This document shows, piece by piece, positions 1 through 8,843 of a stretch of DNA of 17,453 nucleotides (positions within the stretch are counted from its first letter, which is position 1; each line of letters starts with the position of its first letter). The notes beneath the pieces are model-generated. The model was not told the origin of the DNA and ran no database searches. It saw only the letters and a list, made by a program, of their open reading frames with translations. The stretch covers positions 1 through 17,453 of the forward strand of contig DATMIH010000009.1 of assembly GCA_035554595.1 (NCBI GenBank). Direction: 5' to 3'. Origin of the DNA: VRUE01 sp035554595 (lineage in GTDB: Bacteria; Actinomycetota; Thermoleophilia; Solirubrobacterales; 70-9). The position numbers were made by a program, and so were the translations under genes.

Positions 1-3
1 TAC

Positions 4-1971
<1,968 letters not shown>

Positions 1972-2006
1972 AGGGAAAAATCAGCGTACCAGGGCGGATT
2001 CGGCAT

Positions 2007-2552
2007 CTAATCGTCCAACGCGGCCACGTAAGAGAGGTTGCGGTAGCGCTGCGCGTGGTCTAGGCCGTAGCCGATCGCGAAGCGGTTGGCGATCTCGAAG
2101 CCGAGGTAGCGAGGCGAGAGGTCGACGCGCAGGCGCTCGGGCTTGGTGAGCAGAGCGCAGACCTCGAGCGAGGCAGGGTTGCGTGCCCTCAGATTGCGCA
2201 TCAAGTACTGCAGGGTGAGGCCGGAATCGATGATGTCCTCGACGATCAGCACGTCGCGCCCTTCGATCGGCGCGTCGAGGTCCTTGAGGATGCGCACCAC
2301 GCCCGAGGAGTCGGTCTGCGAGCCGTAGCTGGAGACGGCCATGAAGTCGATCTCGCAAGGCACGTCGACGTGGCGCATCAAGTCGGCGAGAAAGAGGACG
2401 GCGCCCTTGAGCACGCCGACCATGAAGAGGTCGCGCCCGGCGTAATCGGCGCTGATCTGGCGACCGAGCTCGGCAACGCGCCGCTGCAGGTCCTCACTGG
2501 AGACGAGGGTCTCGCCGATCGAGGGCTCGGTCATGTCAATTTCGCGCTTCAC
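2007..2552 (-). CDS. hpt: Hypoxanthine(-guanine) phosphoribosyltransferase
   Basis: Purine salvage enzyme that transfers the phosphoribosyl group of PRPP to hypoxanthine and/or guanine, giving IMP/GMP in the cytoplasm. The 181-residue type I PRTase shows the GVLKGA segment (46-51), the flexible-loop SSYG (74-77) and the PRPP-binding signature VLIVEDIIDSGLT (101-113), with a C-terminal part typical of bacterial HPRTs. The longest frame starts at GTG 2552; an in-frame ATG at 2534 (protein beginning MTEPSIGE, 175 residues) is equally plausible, as neither has a strong ribosome site. It lies 83 bases downstream of tilS and 35 upstream of ftsH on the same strand. TilS and HprT are known to interact and co-control ftsH in Bacillus subtilis; whether that applies here is inference. 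Hypoxanthine versus guanine preference cannot be read from the sequence. Confidence 0.95.
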   Translation of the reverse strand: MKREIDMTEPSIGETLVSSEDLQRRVAELGRQISADYAGRDLFMVGVLKGAVLFLADLMRHVDVPCEIDFMAVSSYGSQTDSSGVVRILKDLDAPIEGRDVLIVEDIIDSGLTLQYLMRNLRARNPASLEVCALLTKPERLRVDLSPRYLGFEIANRFAIGYGLDHAQRYRNLSYVAALDD

Positions 2553-2635
2553 TCACTCGCAGAGAATCAGATATGGATGCTCATTCGTTCCGCGCTCAAG
2601 GGGCGCAGTCTAGATAGAGCGGGCGCTTGCGGATG

Positions 2636-3571
2636 TCAGCGCTCGGCGTGCAGCACGCCGCGCTCGACCACGGCGCGCACGCCGCCGCCGAGATCGAGCA
2701 TCGCGGTGCCGGTGCGGCGCAGGCCCGCGACCTGATCGGCGTGGTTCGCGGCGCCGGGAACCGGGCGGCCGGCGGCGCGATCGGCGAGTCGCTGGACGAC
2801 GAGGCGGCGCAGGGCAGGTGGCAACTCCGCCAAGCGGCTCAGCTCGATCGTGCCGCGCTCCGATCCGTTCGCGCCGAGCTCGGCATCGACCAGCGCGTCC
2901 AGCACCTCGGCCTCGTCGCGCAGCAACTCGGCCGTGCGCAGGACGTTGCGCGCGGCCGCGGGGTGAATTTCGGCAAGCGCGGCGGCGAGGCCGTGGCGGA
3001 CGCGATTGCGGGCGTAGCCGCCTTCGGCGTTGGTGGGATCGTCTCGCCAAGCGAGCCCGCGCTCCTCGCAATAGGCGGTCGTCTGCTCGCGGGTGAAGCC
3101 CAGCAGCGGGCGCACCAAGCTGCCGTCCCGCTCGCGCATCCCCAGCAGCGCCCGGCGACTGGGCGAGGAGGCGAGCCGGTAGAGGATCGTCTCAACTTGG
3201 TCGTCGGCGGTATGTCCGGTGGCGATCAGCGCCCCCTGGCCGAGTGCCAGCTGGGCCGCCGCCGCGTAGCGGGTGTCGCGCGCCCAGGACTGCAGGTTTC
3301 CGGGCCCCTCGGGGCGGCGCGGTCGCTCCAGCTCGAGCGCGACCCCGAGTTGAGTGCAAAGCGCCGCGCAGTGCTCCTCATCAGCGTCGGAGTCATCCCG
3401 CAATCCGTAGTTAACGTGGACCGCGGTGATTGTGGCGGGGCCGAGCAAACGAACCACGAGGTCGAGCAGGCAGACCGAGTCGCGACCACCGGAGAGCATC
3501 GCCACCAGCGGGGTGCCGACCGGCAGCAGCCCACTCTCCCGAACCGCGTCGAGCATCCGCTCGTTCTCCAT
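2636..3571 (-). CDS. tilS: tRNA(Ile)-lysidine synthetase TilS
   Basis: ATP-dependent enzyme that converts C34 of the CAU anticodon of a minor tRNA-Ile to lysidine so that it reads AUA; normally essential. The N-type ATP pyrophosphatase domain shows the PP-loop SGGRDS (27-32), followed by ATGHTADDQVETILYRL and the YARNRVRH segment typical of TilS. At 311 residues it is a short form without the extra C-terminal domains of the E. coli protein, as is common in actinobacteria. The ATG at 3571 has AGGAG only one base upstream; a second in-frame ATG at 3556 (MLDAVRES) has GGAG nine bases ahead and may be the real start, giving 306 residues. The stop of the upstream cyclase gene is only four bases away, so translation is probably coupled. 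Confidence 0.95.
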   Translation of the reverse strand: MENERMLDAVRESGLLPVGTPLVAMLSGGRDSVCLLDLVVRLLGPATITAVHVNYGLRDDSDADEEHCAALCTQLGVALELERPRRPEGPGNLQSWARDTRYAAAAQLALGQGALIATGHTADDQVETILYRLASSPSRRALLGMRERDGSLVRPLLGFTREQTTAYCEERGLAWRDDPTNAEGGYARNRVRHGLAAALAEIHPAAARNVLRTAELLRDEAEVLDALVDAELGANGSERGTIELSRLAELPPALRRLVVQRLADRAAGRPVPGAANHADQVAGLRRTGTAMLDLGGGVRAVVERGVLHAER

Positions 3572-3575
3572 GCTC

Positions 3576-4766
3576 CTAAGTGTCGCGCGCGTGGACTACG
3601 TAGAGCGGGGTCGGGGTCGGGAAGCCCCTGAGGGTGACCTCGCCGATCGGGTCGCAGGTGAGACCCCGTCCCCTCAGCGCTTCGCTGACGCGGTCAGTCA
3701 CCAGCACCTCGCCGGCCTGGGCGCGGTTGACGACCCGGTGAGCGAGGTTGACGTGGGTGCCGAAGTAATCGCCGTCTCTGTACACCGCCTGCGCGTAGTG
3801 GATTCCGACCCGGGGCTGCGGTCGCAGGGGGAAGCGCCCCATCAGGTCAACCGCCCACTCGGTCAGGGAGGCCGGCTCGGGTGAGACAACCATCACCTCG
3901 TCGCCGATCGTCTTCACGATCGTCGCCTCCGGCGGCAGCGTCGCCTCGACCGTTTCGACGAAGTTCTCGACCACGTCGAGGGCCTCAAGATCACCCTCCT
4001 CCTCGGTGTAGCGGGTAAATCCGGTGAGGTCGATGAAGCAGAGGGTGACGGGGACATGGTGGACCTGCGACTCGGCCATCCCCAGATCGCTCTCCATGTG
4101 GCCGACGACGTCCTGCTCGAGGAAGAACCGCAGGTAGCGGGTGTGGAGGTAGTCGGTGAGCGGCGCGGCCAAAGGAAGAATGTCCCCGGCCAGCTCACCC
4201 ATCTCCCCGGCCATCTCCAGCTCCGGCACCCCGTCGCGAATCAGCGGTTCGTGCACGTAGAGATGGAAGAGGCGAACCTCTGCATCAGCGATTCGCCGCA
4301 ACGACTGAACGTAGACGCGCACCAGCTGAAGGAATGCAACAAGCGGAAAGCCTGCCGCTAGGACCCGGGCGCAGTGGCGCAGTGCCTGCACGTCCTCGGG
4401 GCTGAGCAGGCGCTCCTGGCCCAGCGGAGTGCCGAGGATGATCAGGATGCGCTCCGCCAGCTCCGGCTCGAGCCCGGTCTCGCGGGCAGCTTCCTCGAGC
4501 GTCGTCTGCTCCTCCTCGTGGGGGAAGAGGTCCTCGGTGAAGCCGAAGGCGAGGCGCCCCTCGCGCCCGGCTCGCTTGAGGTCCTCGAGCGAGTGGCCGC
4601 GCTCACGCATGCGCGCGACGACGCGGGCCTGAGCCGCCGCCGCCGCGGTCCAGCGGCCGCGGCGCACCGGCAGCACCTTCTCCTCGGCCCAGCGTTTCAG
4701 CGTGCTGGCCGAGACGCCGGAGCGGCGCGATGCCTCGCTGAGGGATATCCGTTCGTCCGCAGCCAC
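3576..4766 (-). CDS. HTH-containing Rv1264-type class III adenylate/guanylate cyclase
   Basis: Predicted nucleotide cyclase of 396 residues in three parts. Residues about 6-70 resemble a MerR-type helix-turn-helix (SLSEASRRSGVSASTLKRW). Residues about 85-225 look like the helical regulatory domain of the Mycobacterium tuberculosis acid-sensing cyclase Rv1264. Residues about 238-392 are a class III catalytic domain. All six canonical residues appear present: metal-binding D246 (FIDLTGF) and D289 (KTIGDE), purine-selecting K285 and D333, and transition-state N340 and R344 (VNLAHR). The Lys/Asp pair favours ATP, hence cAMP, by family rule. There is no membrane segment, so it should be cytosolic and act as a dimer. 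The start is GTG with a weak ribosome site. It begins 18 bases after the PII gene and ends four before tilS. Whether the HTH binds DNA is unknown. Confidence 0.87.
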   Translation of the reverse strand: MAADERISLSEASRRSGVSASTLKRWAEEKVLPVRRGRWTAAAAAQARVVARMRERGHSLEDLKRAGREGRLAFGFTEDLFPHEEEQTTLEEAARETGLEPELAERILIILGTPLGQERLLSPEDVQALRHCARVLAAGFPLVAFLQLVRVYVQSLRRIADAEVRLFHLYVHEPLIRDGVPELEMAGEMGELAGDILPLAAPLTDYLHTRYLRFFLEQDVVGHMESDLGMAESQVHHVPVTLCFIDLTGFTRYTEEEGDLEALDVVENFVETVEATLPPEATIVKTIGDEVMVVSPEPASLTEWAVDLMGRFPLRPQPRVGIHYAQAVYRDGDYFGTHVNLAHRVVNRAQAGEVLVTDRVSEALRGRGLTCDPIGEVTLRGFPTPTPLYVVHARDT

Positions 4767-4784
4767 CGACCGCGAGGCTACGCG

Positions 4785-5153
4785 CTAGGCCGAGATCTCG
4801 GACTCCTCGTGCGCCTGCAGGACGGGCTCGCCGTCCTCGCCGGTGCGGATGCGAATCGCCTCCTCGACCGGGAGCACGAAGATCTTGCCGTCGCCGACCT
4901 CGCCGGTGCGGGCGTGCCGGAGGATCGCCTCGACCACCAAGTCCTTGTCCTTGTCCTCCACCACCACCTCGAGCTTCAGCTTGGGCCGCACGCTGATCAT
5001 CAGTGCCGAGCCCCGGTAGTGCTCCACCTCGCCCCGCTGGCGGCCAGACCCCTTGACCTCGAGGATCGAGAGCGAGGGCAGGCCCTTATCGAGCAGCTCG
5101 GCCCGGATCGGGTCGAATGCCTCGTGGCGGATGAAGGCCTCGATCTTCTTCAT
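4785..5153 (-). CDS. PII-family nitrogen regulatory protein lacking Tyr51
   Basis: Small trimeric signal protein of 122 residues that, in this family, binds ATP/ADP and 2-oxoglutarate and controls nitrogen assimilation targets. Family landmarks align without gaps to E. coli GlnB: EVKGSGRQ (32-39), T-loop around 41-54 with Y46, TGEVGDGKIF (83-92), and RIRTGE (101-106). The residue equivalent to Tyr51, which is uridylylated or adenylylated in classical GlnB/GlnK, is Leu here. The start is set at the ATG at 5153 because GGAGG lies nine bases upstream and family homology begins there; the open frame extends further upstream but without homology. It heads the minus-strand cluster, 18 bases before the cyclase, and is divergent from the phosphorylase-like gene. 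It could be called GlnB- or GlnK-like; the window does not decide. Confidence 0.92.
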   Translation of the reverse strand: MKKIEAFIRHEAFDPIRAELLDKGLPSLSILEVKGSGRQRGEVEHYRGSALMISVRPKLKLEVVVEDKDKDLVVEAILRHARTGEVGDGKIFVLPVEEAIRIRTGEDGEPVLQAHEESEISA

Positions 5154-5248
5154 TGGCTCAATCCTCCAGTGAGAGGCGCGCCACCGCATTAGACAGATGG
5201 CGAAGATCTCCGCACCGTCACTCTCGCAAGTGGCAATAGGGTCCGGCG

Positions 5249-5923
5249 GTGCCTTCGCGACTCCGGCCCACCGCTCCGATCGCTGCCGACGCCGTCCTGG
5301 TCGGCGACCCAGGTCGGGCGCTGTTGCTCGCCCAGGAGCTGCTCGAGCAACCAAAGATGAGCAACCACGCTCGTGGCCTCTGGGCCTACTTCGGCACAAC
5401 GCCGGCCGGGGGCGAGCTGACCATCCAGGCGACGGGCATGGGTGGGCCAAGCGCGGTGCTCGTGCTCGGCGACCTGGTCGAGCTCGGGGTGAAGCGGGCG
5501 GTGCGGGTCGGCACCTGCGTGGGCATCGAAGCAAAGAGCGGCCTGGGTGACCTGCTGGTCGTGGACGAGGCGATCGCGCGGGGCGGCAGCGCCGCCTCGC
5601 TAGGCGTCGAACCAGGGACCGCGGTGGCACCCGATCCGGTCTTGACCGGAAAGCTCCAGTCCGAGCTGGGCAGCGAGGGCAGTCTCGTCTCGGTCGCCAG
5701 CGTCGACGGCCATCCCGCGGGGGATGGTGCCGGCCTCGGGGTAGCCGCGGTCGACATGCAGACGGCGCCGCTGCTCGCACGCGCCGCCCGTTTGGGGATC
5801 GAGCTCGCGGCGGTGCTGATCGTCAGCGAAGAGGAGCGCAGCTCGACGAGTTTGGAGAAGGAGATCCTGGAGGAGCTGGAGCGACGGGCCGGAAGGGCCG
5901 CTTCTGCCGTACTCTCAGGCTGA
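5249..5923 (+). CDS. Nucleoside phosphorylase family protein, divergent
   Basis: Member of the purine nucleoside/uridine phosphorylase (DeoD/Udp, NP-I) superfamily, enzymes that cleave nucleosides with phosphate to a free base and (deoxy)ribose-1-phosphate. The 224-residue protein shows GDPGR (19-23), TGMGGPSA (62-69) and RVGTCVG (86-92), including both phosphate-binding arginines (R23, R86). The ribose-binding motif normally written VEMEAAG is VDMQTAPL here (168-175), placing Gln171 where the ribose-contacting Glu is expected. The base-activating Asp of the usual VSD motif is Glu194. Length is near normal (about 240-250). The GTG start lacks a clear ribosome site. It diverges from the PII gene with 95 bases between starts. 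Substrate is uncertain: it may be a phosphorylase with shifted specificity or a paralogue with reduced activity. Confidence 0.82.
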   Translation: MPSRLRPTAPIAADAVLVGDPGRALLLAQELLEQPKMSNHARGLWAYFGTTPAGGELTIQATGMGGPSAVLVLGDLVELGVKRAVRVGTCVGIEAKSGLGDLLVVDEAIARGGSAASLGVEPGTAVAPDPVLTGKLQSELGSEGSLVSVASVDGHPAGDGAGLGVAAVDMQTAPLLARAARLGIELAAVLIVSEEERSSTSLEKEILEELERRAGRAASAVLSG

Positions 5924-5941
5924 AGTCGAAGGTTAGACTTC
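5922..5941. terminator. Small hairpin at convergent gene ends
   Basis: GAAGTC and GACTTC form a perfect six-base inverted repeat around an eight-base loop. It covers the stop codons of both the phosphorylase-like gene (TGA 5921-5923) and the phasin-like gene (TAA, 5935-5933). The position fits a shared bidirectional transcription end, but the stem is short and no T-run follows on either strand. Confidence 0.3.
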
Positions 5942-6271
5942 GTCCTCGGCGCGCTCACGGGCGACGAGGCGGCGGCGAATATCACCGAGATCGCGCGAGA
6001 CGCGATCGATCTGGTCCTCAACCTCTTCCAGGCGCTGGGAGAGGGAGCGAACTCGCCGCTCCAGCCGTTCGAGGTCGCCGGCCGAGGGCAGATTGAGCGC
6101 GCTCATTGCCGCGTGCTGAGCGTCGAGCGCCTTCTCGCGGGCGCCAAAAGCGGCGGCTACTGCGTTCTCCAGCACCTGACTGTCGAGCAGGGCTTGGGCG
6201 AACTCGCCAATCGCCTGCTCGCTGCGTGCACGCAGGCCCTCCTGGTCGTCGTAATCCGCATTCATTGTCAA
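5933..6271 (-). CDS. Phasin-like coiled-coil protein
   Basis: Acidic, wholly helical protein of 112 residues with no membrane segment. The first half (about 10-60) is Ala-rich amphipathic helix; a LNLPSAGDLERLERRV segment (about 59-74) leads into a heptad-like coiled coil to residue 103. A helical bundle followed by NLP..D.ERLERRV and a coiled coil is reminiscent of phasin/PhaF-type polyhydroxyalkanoate granule proteins. No PHA synthase is in the window, so a granule role is only a guess; a general scaffold is equally possible. Start choice: TTG at 6271 has GAGG eight bases upstream, while the ATG two codons later (6265) lies 14 from it, so the TTG is favoured. The gene converges on the phosphorylase-like gene with nine bases between stops. 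Confidence 0.6.
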   Translation of the reverse strand: MTMNADYDDQEGLRARSEQAIGEFAQALLDSQVLENAVAAAFGAREKALDAQHAAMSALNLPSAGDLERLERRVRSLSQRLEEVEDQIDRVSRDLGDIRRRLVARERAEDEV

Positions 6272-6297
6272 ATCAGCCGCCTCATTGACAGCAGCTT

Positions 6298-6314
6298 AAC
6301 CGGCACATCCGGTT
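6298..6314. promoter_or_regulatory. Inverted repeat in the divergent gap before the hydrolase gene
   Basis: AACCGG-CACAT-CCGGTT is a perfect six-base dyad with a five-base centre, in the 210-base gap (6272-6481) between the phasin-like and hydrolase genes. It could be an operator for either gene or a leader hairpin of the minus-strand message. The rest of the gap contains a nine-base direct repeat (GTTGCGCAG at 6388-6396 and 6428-6436, exactly 40 bases apart) and the ribosome site AGGGGG (6471-6476) of the hydrolase gene. I could not place convincing -35/-10 boxes or recognise a known riboswitch. Confidence 0.3.
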
Positions 6315-6481
6315 CGACTGAAATCCTCCCGCACTTGGGGCATGAGAGAGACCTTGATTAAGGGCTTGTTGGGGGCAGCAGCCGGGCGTTGCGCAGCAGT
6401 TTGCGAGCCAGTAGCTTGGGCGAGCCTGTTGCGCAGGGAGAGGGCCGGCATGTGCTGCACGATCGTGCCCAGGGGGTATAG

Positions 6482-8821
6482 GTGCGCCGTCATATGAGAA
6501 ACAAGCTTGCACTGATCATCGCGTTGGCCAGCTTTGGCGTCGTCACGGCGCTTGGAGTCGGCTTCGCCGGGGCCGAAGAAGTCTCGACCACCTCGGGCGA
6601 AGCGACGACCCCGCTGACGACCACCCCGGCCGTGCCGGCCGCGCCGCTGCCGGCCTGCTCCAACGAAGTCGACGACGACGGCGACGGCTTGGTCGACATG
6701 GAAGACCCCAGCTGCGAATCGCCGGAAGACAACAGCGAGGAACCCGCCCCCCCGGCGAGCCCGACCAACAACAGCAGCGTCGAAGCTCCCGCCGCGGCAG
6801 CGCCGGCGCCCAGCGAAGGGACCCCGACGAAACAGGGCGGCTTCAAGGCCGGGGCGACGATCGGCTCCGGTGGCGAGAAAGTGCACCACAACGAAAACCT
6901 CGGCGACGTCAGCGGTGGCGGAGAAAGCTCCGGCGCCGGAGCGACCGCACCCAGCGCCACCGCCGGCGTGCAGCAGACCGACACCTCCAGCGGCGGCTCT
7001 CAGTACGGCAGTGGCGGCGCGCCGACGGAAGCCAACCCGACGACGACGATCGCGCCCTTCGGGCCGGCACCGATCGGCGTTCCCAACTTCGTCATCGACT
7101 CCTTTGAGATCCCGCCCTTCCTGCTGCCGATCTACCAGGCCTGCGGCACCGAGTACGGGATCCCCTGGGAGGTCCTGGCCTCGATCAACAAGATCGAGTC
7201 GGGCTTCGGCACCAACATGGGTCCCTCCAGCGCCGGCGCGATCGGCTGGATGCAGTTCCTCCCTTCCAGTTGGGAAGCGTTCGGCCTCGACGCCAACGGC
7301 GATGGCAAGAAGGACCCCTACAACCCCGTCGACGCGATCTGCGCCGCCGCGCACTACCTCAAGCTCAGCGGCGGCAACCAAGACCTCTACAACGCGATCT
7401 ACTCCTACAACCACGCCGACTGGTACGTGCAGGAGGTGCTCGGCTACGCCCGCGCTTACGGCAAGCTGCCGACCGACCTGGTCGGCTCGTTGACCGGCCT
7501 TACCGAGGGTGCGCACTTCCCCGTCGCCGCCGACGCCAGCTACGCCGACGATCTCTCCGCCCGGGAAGCGCTGAAGCGCTCCGTCCCGGGCGCTGAACAG
7601 GCATACGGCGATGCGGCTGAAGTGATCTCCTCCTCGCCGACCCGGCGAGGAGTCAACATCTTCGCCGCCGAGGGCGCTCCGGTGGTCGCCGTCAACGACG
7701 GTGTGATCGAGAAGATCGGCAGCTCCCCGCGCCTCGGCAACTACGTGGTCCTGCAGGACGCCTACGGCAATCGCTACACCTACGCCGAGCTCGGCCAGAT
7801 CGTCCGCAAGCACCGCTCCGTGGTGATGCCGACCGGCAAGGAGCGGCGCCTGCCGGTCGAAAGCGAAGACCTGCGACCGCGCCTGCGCGCGCTGCCGAAC
7901 CGGGCCGAGGGCGGGGACAAGAACAGCGAAGCGCCGGAAGTCGACAGCCCGATAAGCAGCGAGGATGGAACCCTAAGGGTCGGGTCGAAGGTTATAGCTG
8001 GCACAGTCCTGGCTCGGATCGGCGCGGCGAGGAACGGCGTTGATCCCCACATCAACTTCGCCATCCGCCCCGCTGGGCGCGGCGCGCCCGAGATCGACCC
8101 GAAGCCGATCCTCGATGGCTGGAAGCTGCTCGAGGCGACGGCGATCTACCGGGCCGACGGTAAGAACCCCCTCTCCGAGGACCTCGGCGGCGCCGCCGTA
8201 CTGCTCCTCTCCAAGGAGGAGCTGCAGAAGCGCGTCCTCGCCGACAAAGCGCTCGACATCTACGAATGCGGCCGCGAAGACATCGCCACTGGCCAGATCG
8301 ACCGCCGCGTCCTTGCGGTACTCGAGTACTTGGTCTCCAAGGGTTACCGGCTGACGATCACCTCGCTCAAGTGCGGTCACAGCATCATGAGCTCATCGGG
8401 ATACGTCTCCGAGCACAGCACCGGTGACGCGGTCGACATCGCGGTCATCGATGGGGTGCCGGTTACCGGTCACCAGGGCCCGGGAACGCTGACCGACCAG
8501 CTGATCCGCGACGTCCTGCAGCTACAGGGCACGATGCACCCCCATCAGGTGATCTCGCTCGAGGACCTGCCAGGTGAAACCAGCTTCGCCCTGCCGGATC
8601 ACTACGACCACGTGCACATCGGCTACCACCCGCTCACCGGTCCCTTCGACCAGCAATTCAACGCGCTGCTCAAACCGGACCAGTGGCAGCGACTGACCAA
8701 CCGCCTCGACGAAATCAAGAATCCCCACGTCTCGCCGAAGCCCTCGCAATACGCGCTGCCCGACAGCCAGGGCAAGGGCGGCAAGAACGGCAACGGCGGC
8801 AAGCCGGGCGCCGGCGACTGA
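6482..8821 (+). CDS. Secreted multidomain peptidoglycan hydrolase (SLT + degenerate LytM/M23 + M15-like)
   Basis: Predicted cell-wall enzyme of 779 residues. A signal peptide (about 1-31, AGA cleavage region) is followed by a Cys-flanked acidic motif, C59...VDDDGDGLVD...C78, of the calcium-binding type. A Thr/Pro/Gly/Ser-rich linker runs to about 195. A lytic transglycosylase SLT domain covers about 210-325, with probable catalytic Glu239 in NKIESGFG, then AGAIGWMQFLPSSW and YNAIYSYNHADWY. A LytM/M23-like fold spans about 385-545 but lacks zinc residues (RRGVN, PHINF) and carries an insert of about 60 residues. The C-terminal domain has M15-like motifs: SEHSTGDAVD (H645, D652) and DHVH (D709, H712). 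The tail is Gly/Lys-rich. GTG 6482 is preferred because AGGGGG lies five bases upstream; ATG 6494 is the alternative. It likely cleaves glycan strands and possibly stem peptides outside the membrane. Confidence 0.88.
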   Translation: MRRHMRNKLALIIALASFGVVTALGVGFAGAEEVSTTSGEATTPLTTTPAVPAAPLPACSNEVDDDGDGLVDMEDPSCESPEDNSEEPAPPASPTNNSSVEAPAAAAPAPSEGTPTKQGGFKAGATIGSGGEKVHHNENLGDVSGGGESSGAGATAPSATAGVQQTDTSSGGSQYGSGGAPTEANPTTTIAPFGPAPIGVPNFVIDSFEIPPFLLPIYQACGTEYGIPWEVLASINKIESGFGTNMGPSSAGAIGWMQFLPSSWEAFGLDANGDGKKDPYNPVDAICAAAHYLKLSGGNQDLYNAIYSYNHADWYVQEVLGYARAYGKLPTDLVGSLTGLTEGAHFPVAADASYADDLSAREALKRSVPGAEQAYGDAAEVISSSPTRRGVNIFAAEGAPVVAVNDGVIEKIGSSPRLGNYVVLQDAYGNRYTYAELGQIVRKHRSVVMPTGKERRLPVESEDLRPRLRALPNRAEGGDKNSEAPEVDSPISSEDGTLRVGSKVIAGTVLARIGAARNGVDPHINFAIRPAGRGAPEIDPKPILDGWKLLEATAIYRADGKNPLSEDLGGAAVLLLSKEELQKRVLADKALDIYECGREDIATGQIDRRVLAVLEYLVSKGYRLTITSLKCGHSIMSSSGYVSEHSTGDAVDIAVIDGVPVTGHQGPGTLTDQLIRDVLQLQGTMHPHQVISLEDLPGETSFALPDHYDHVHIGYHPLTGPFDQQFNALLKPDQWQRLTNRLDEIKNPHVSPKPSQYALPDSQGKGGKNGNGGKPGAGD

Positions 8822-8843
8822 GACGCCGGGCAGAATTGGGTCT

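Noticed and set aside
2570..2599. Possible internal promoter before hpt (TTGAGC, 18 bases, CATATC on the minus strand)
   Set aside because: The -10 box matches only three of six consensus bases and the -35 four of six, which is expected by chance at this density.
5154..5780. Upstream extension of the PII frame to 331 codons
   Set aside because: The added region is Arg/Pro-rich, antisense to the phosphorylase-like gene, and the PII start has GGAGG nine bases before its ATG.
6315..6480. c-di-AMP (ydaO-type) riboswitch leader before the wall hydrolase
   Set aside because: Such leaders occur before actinobacterial wall hydrolases, but I could not find the conserved core or pairing here; a covariance-model search would settle it.
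6296..7813. Long minus-strand open frame opposite the hydrolase gene (505 codons)
   Set aside because: The plus strand shows a signal peptide and an SLT domain with catalytic residues. The opposite frame is an Arg/Gly/Val-rich GC shadow.
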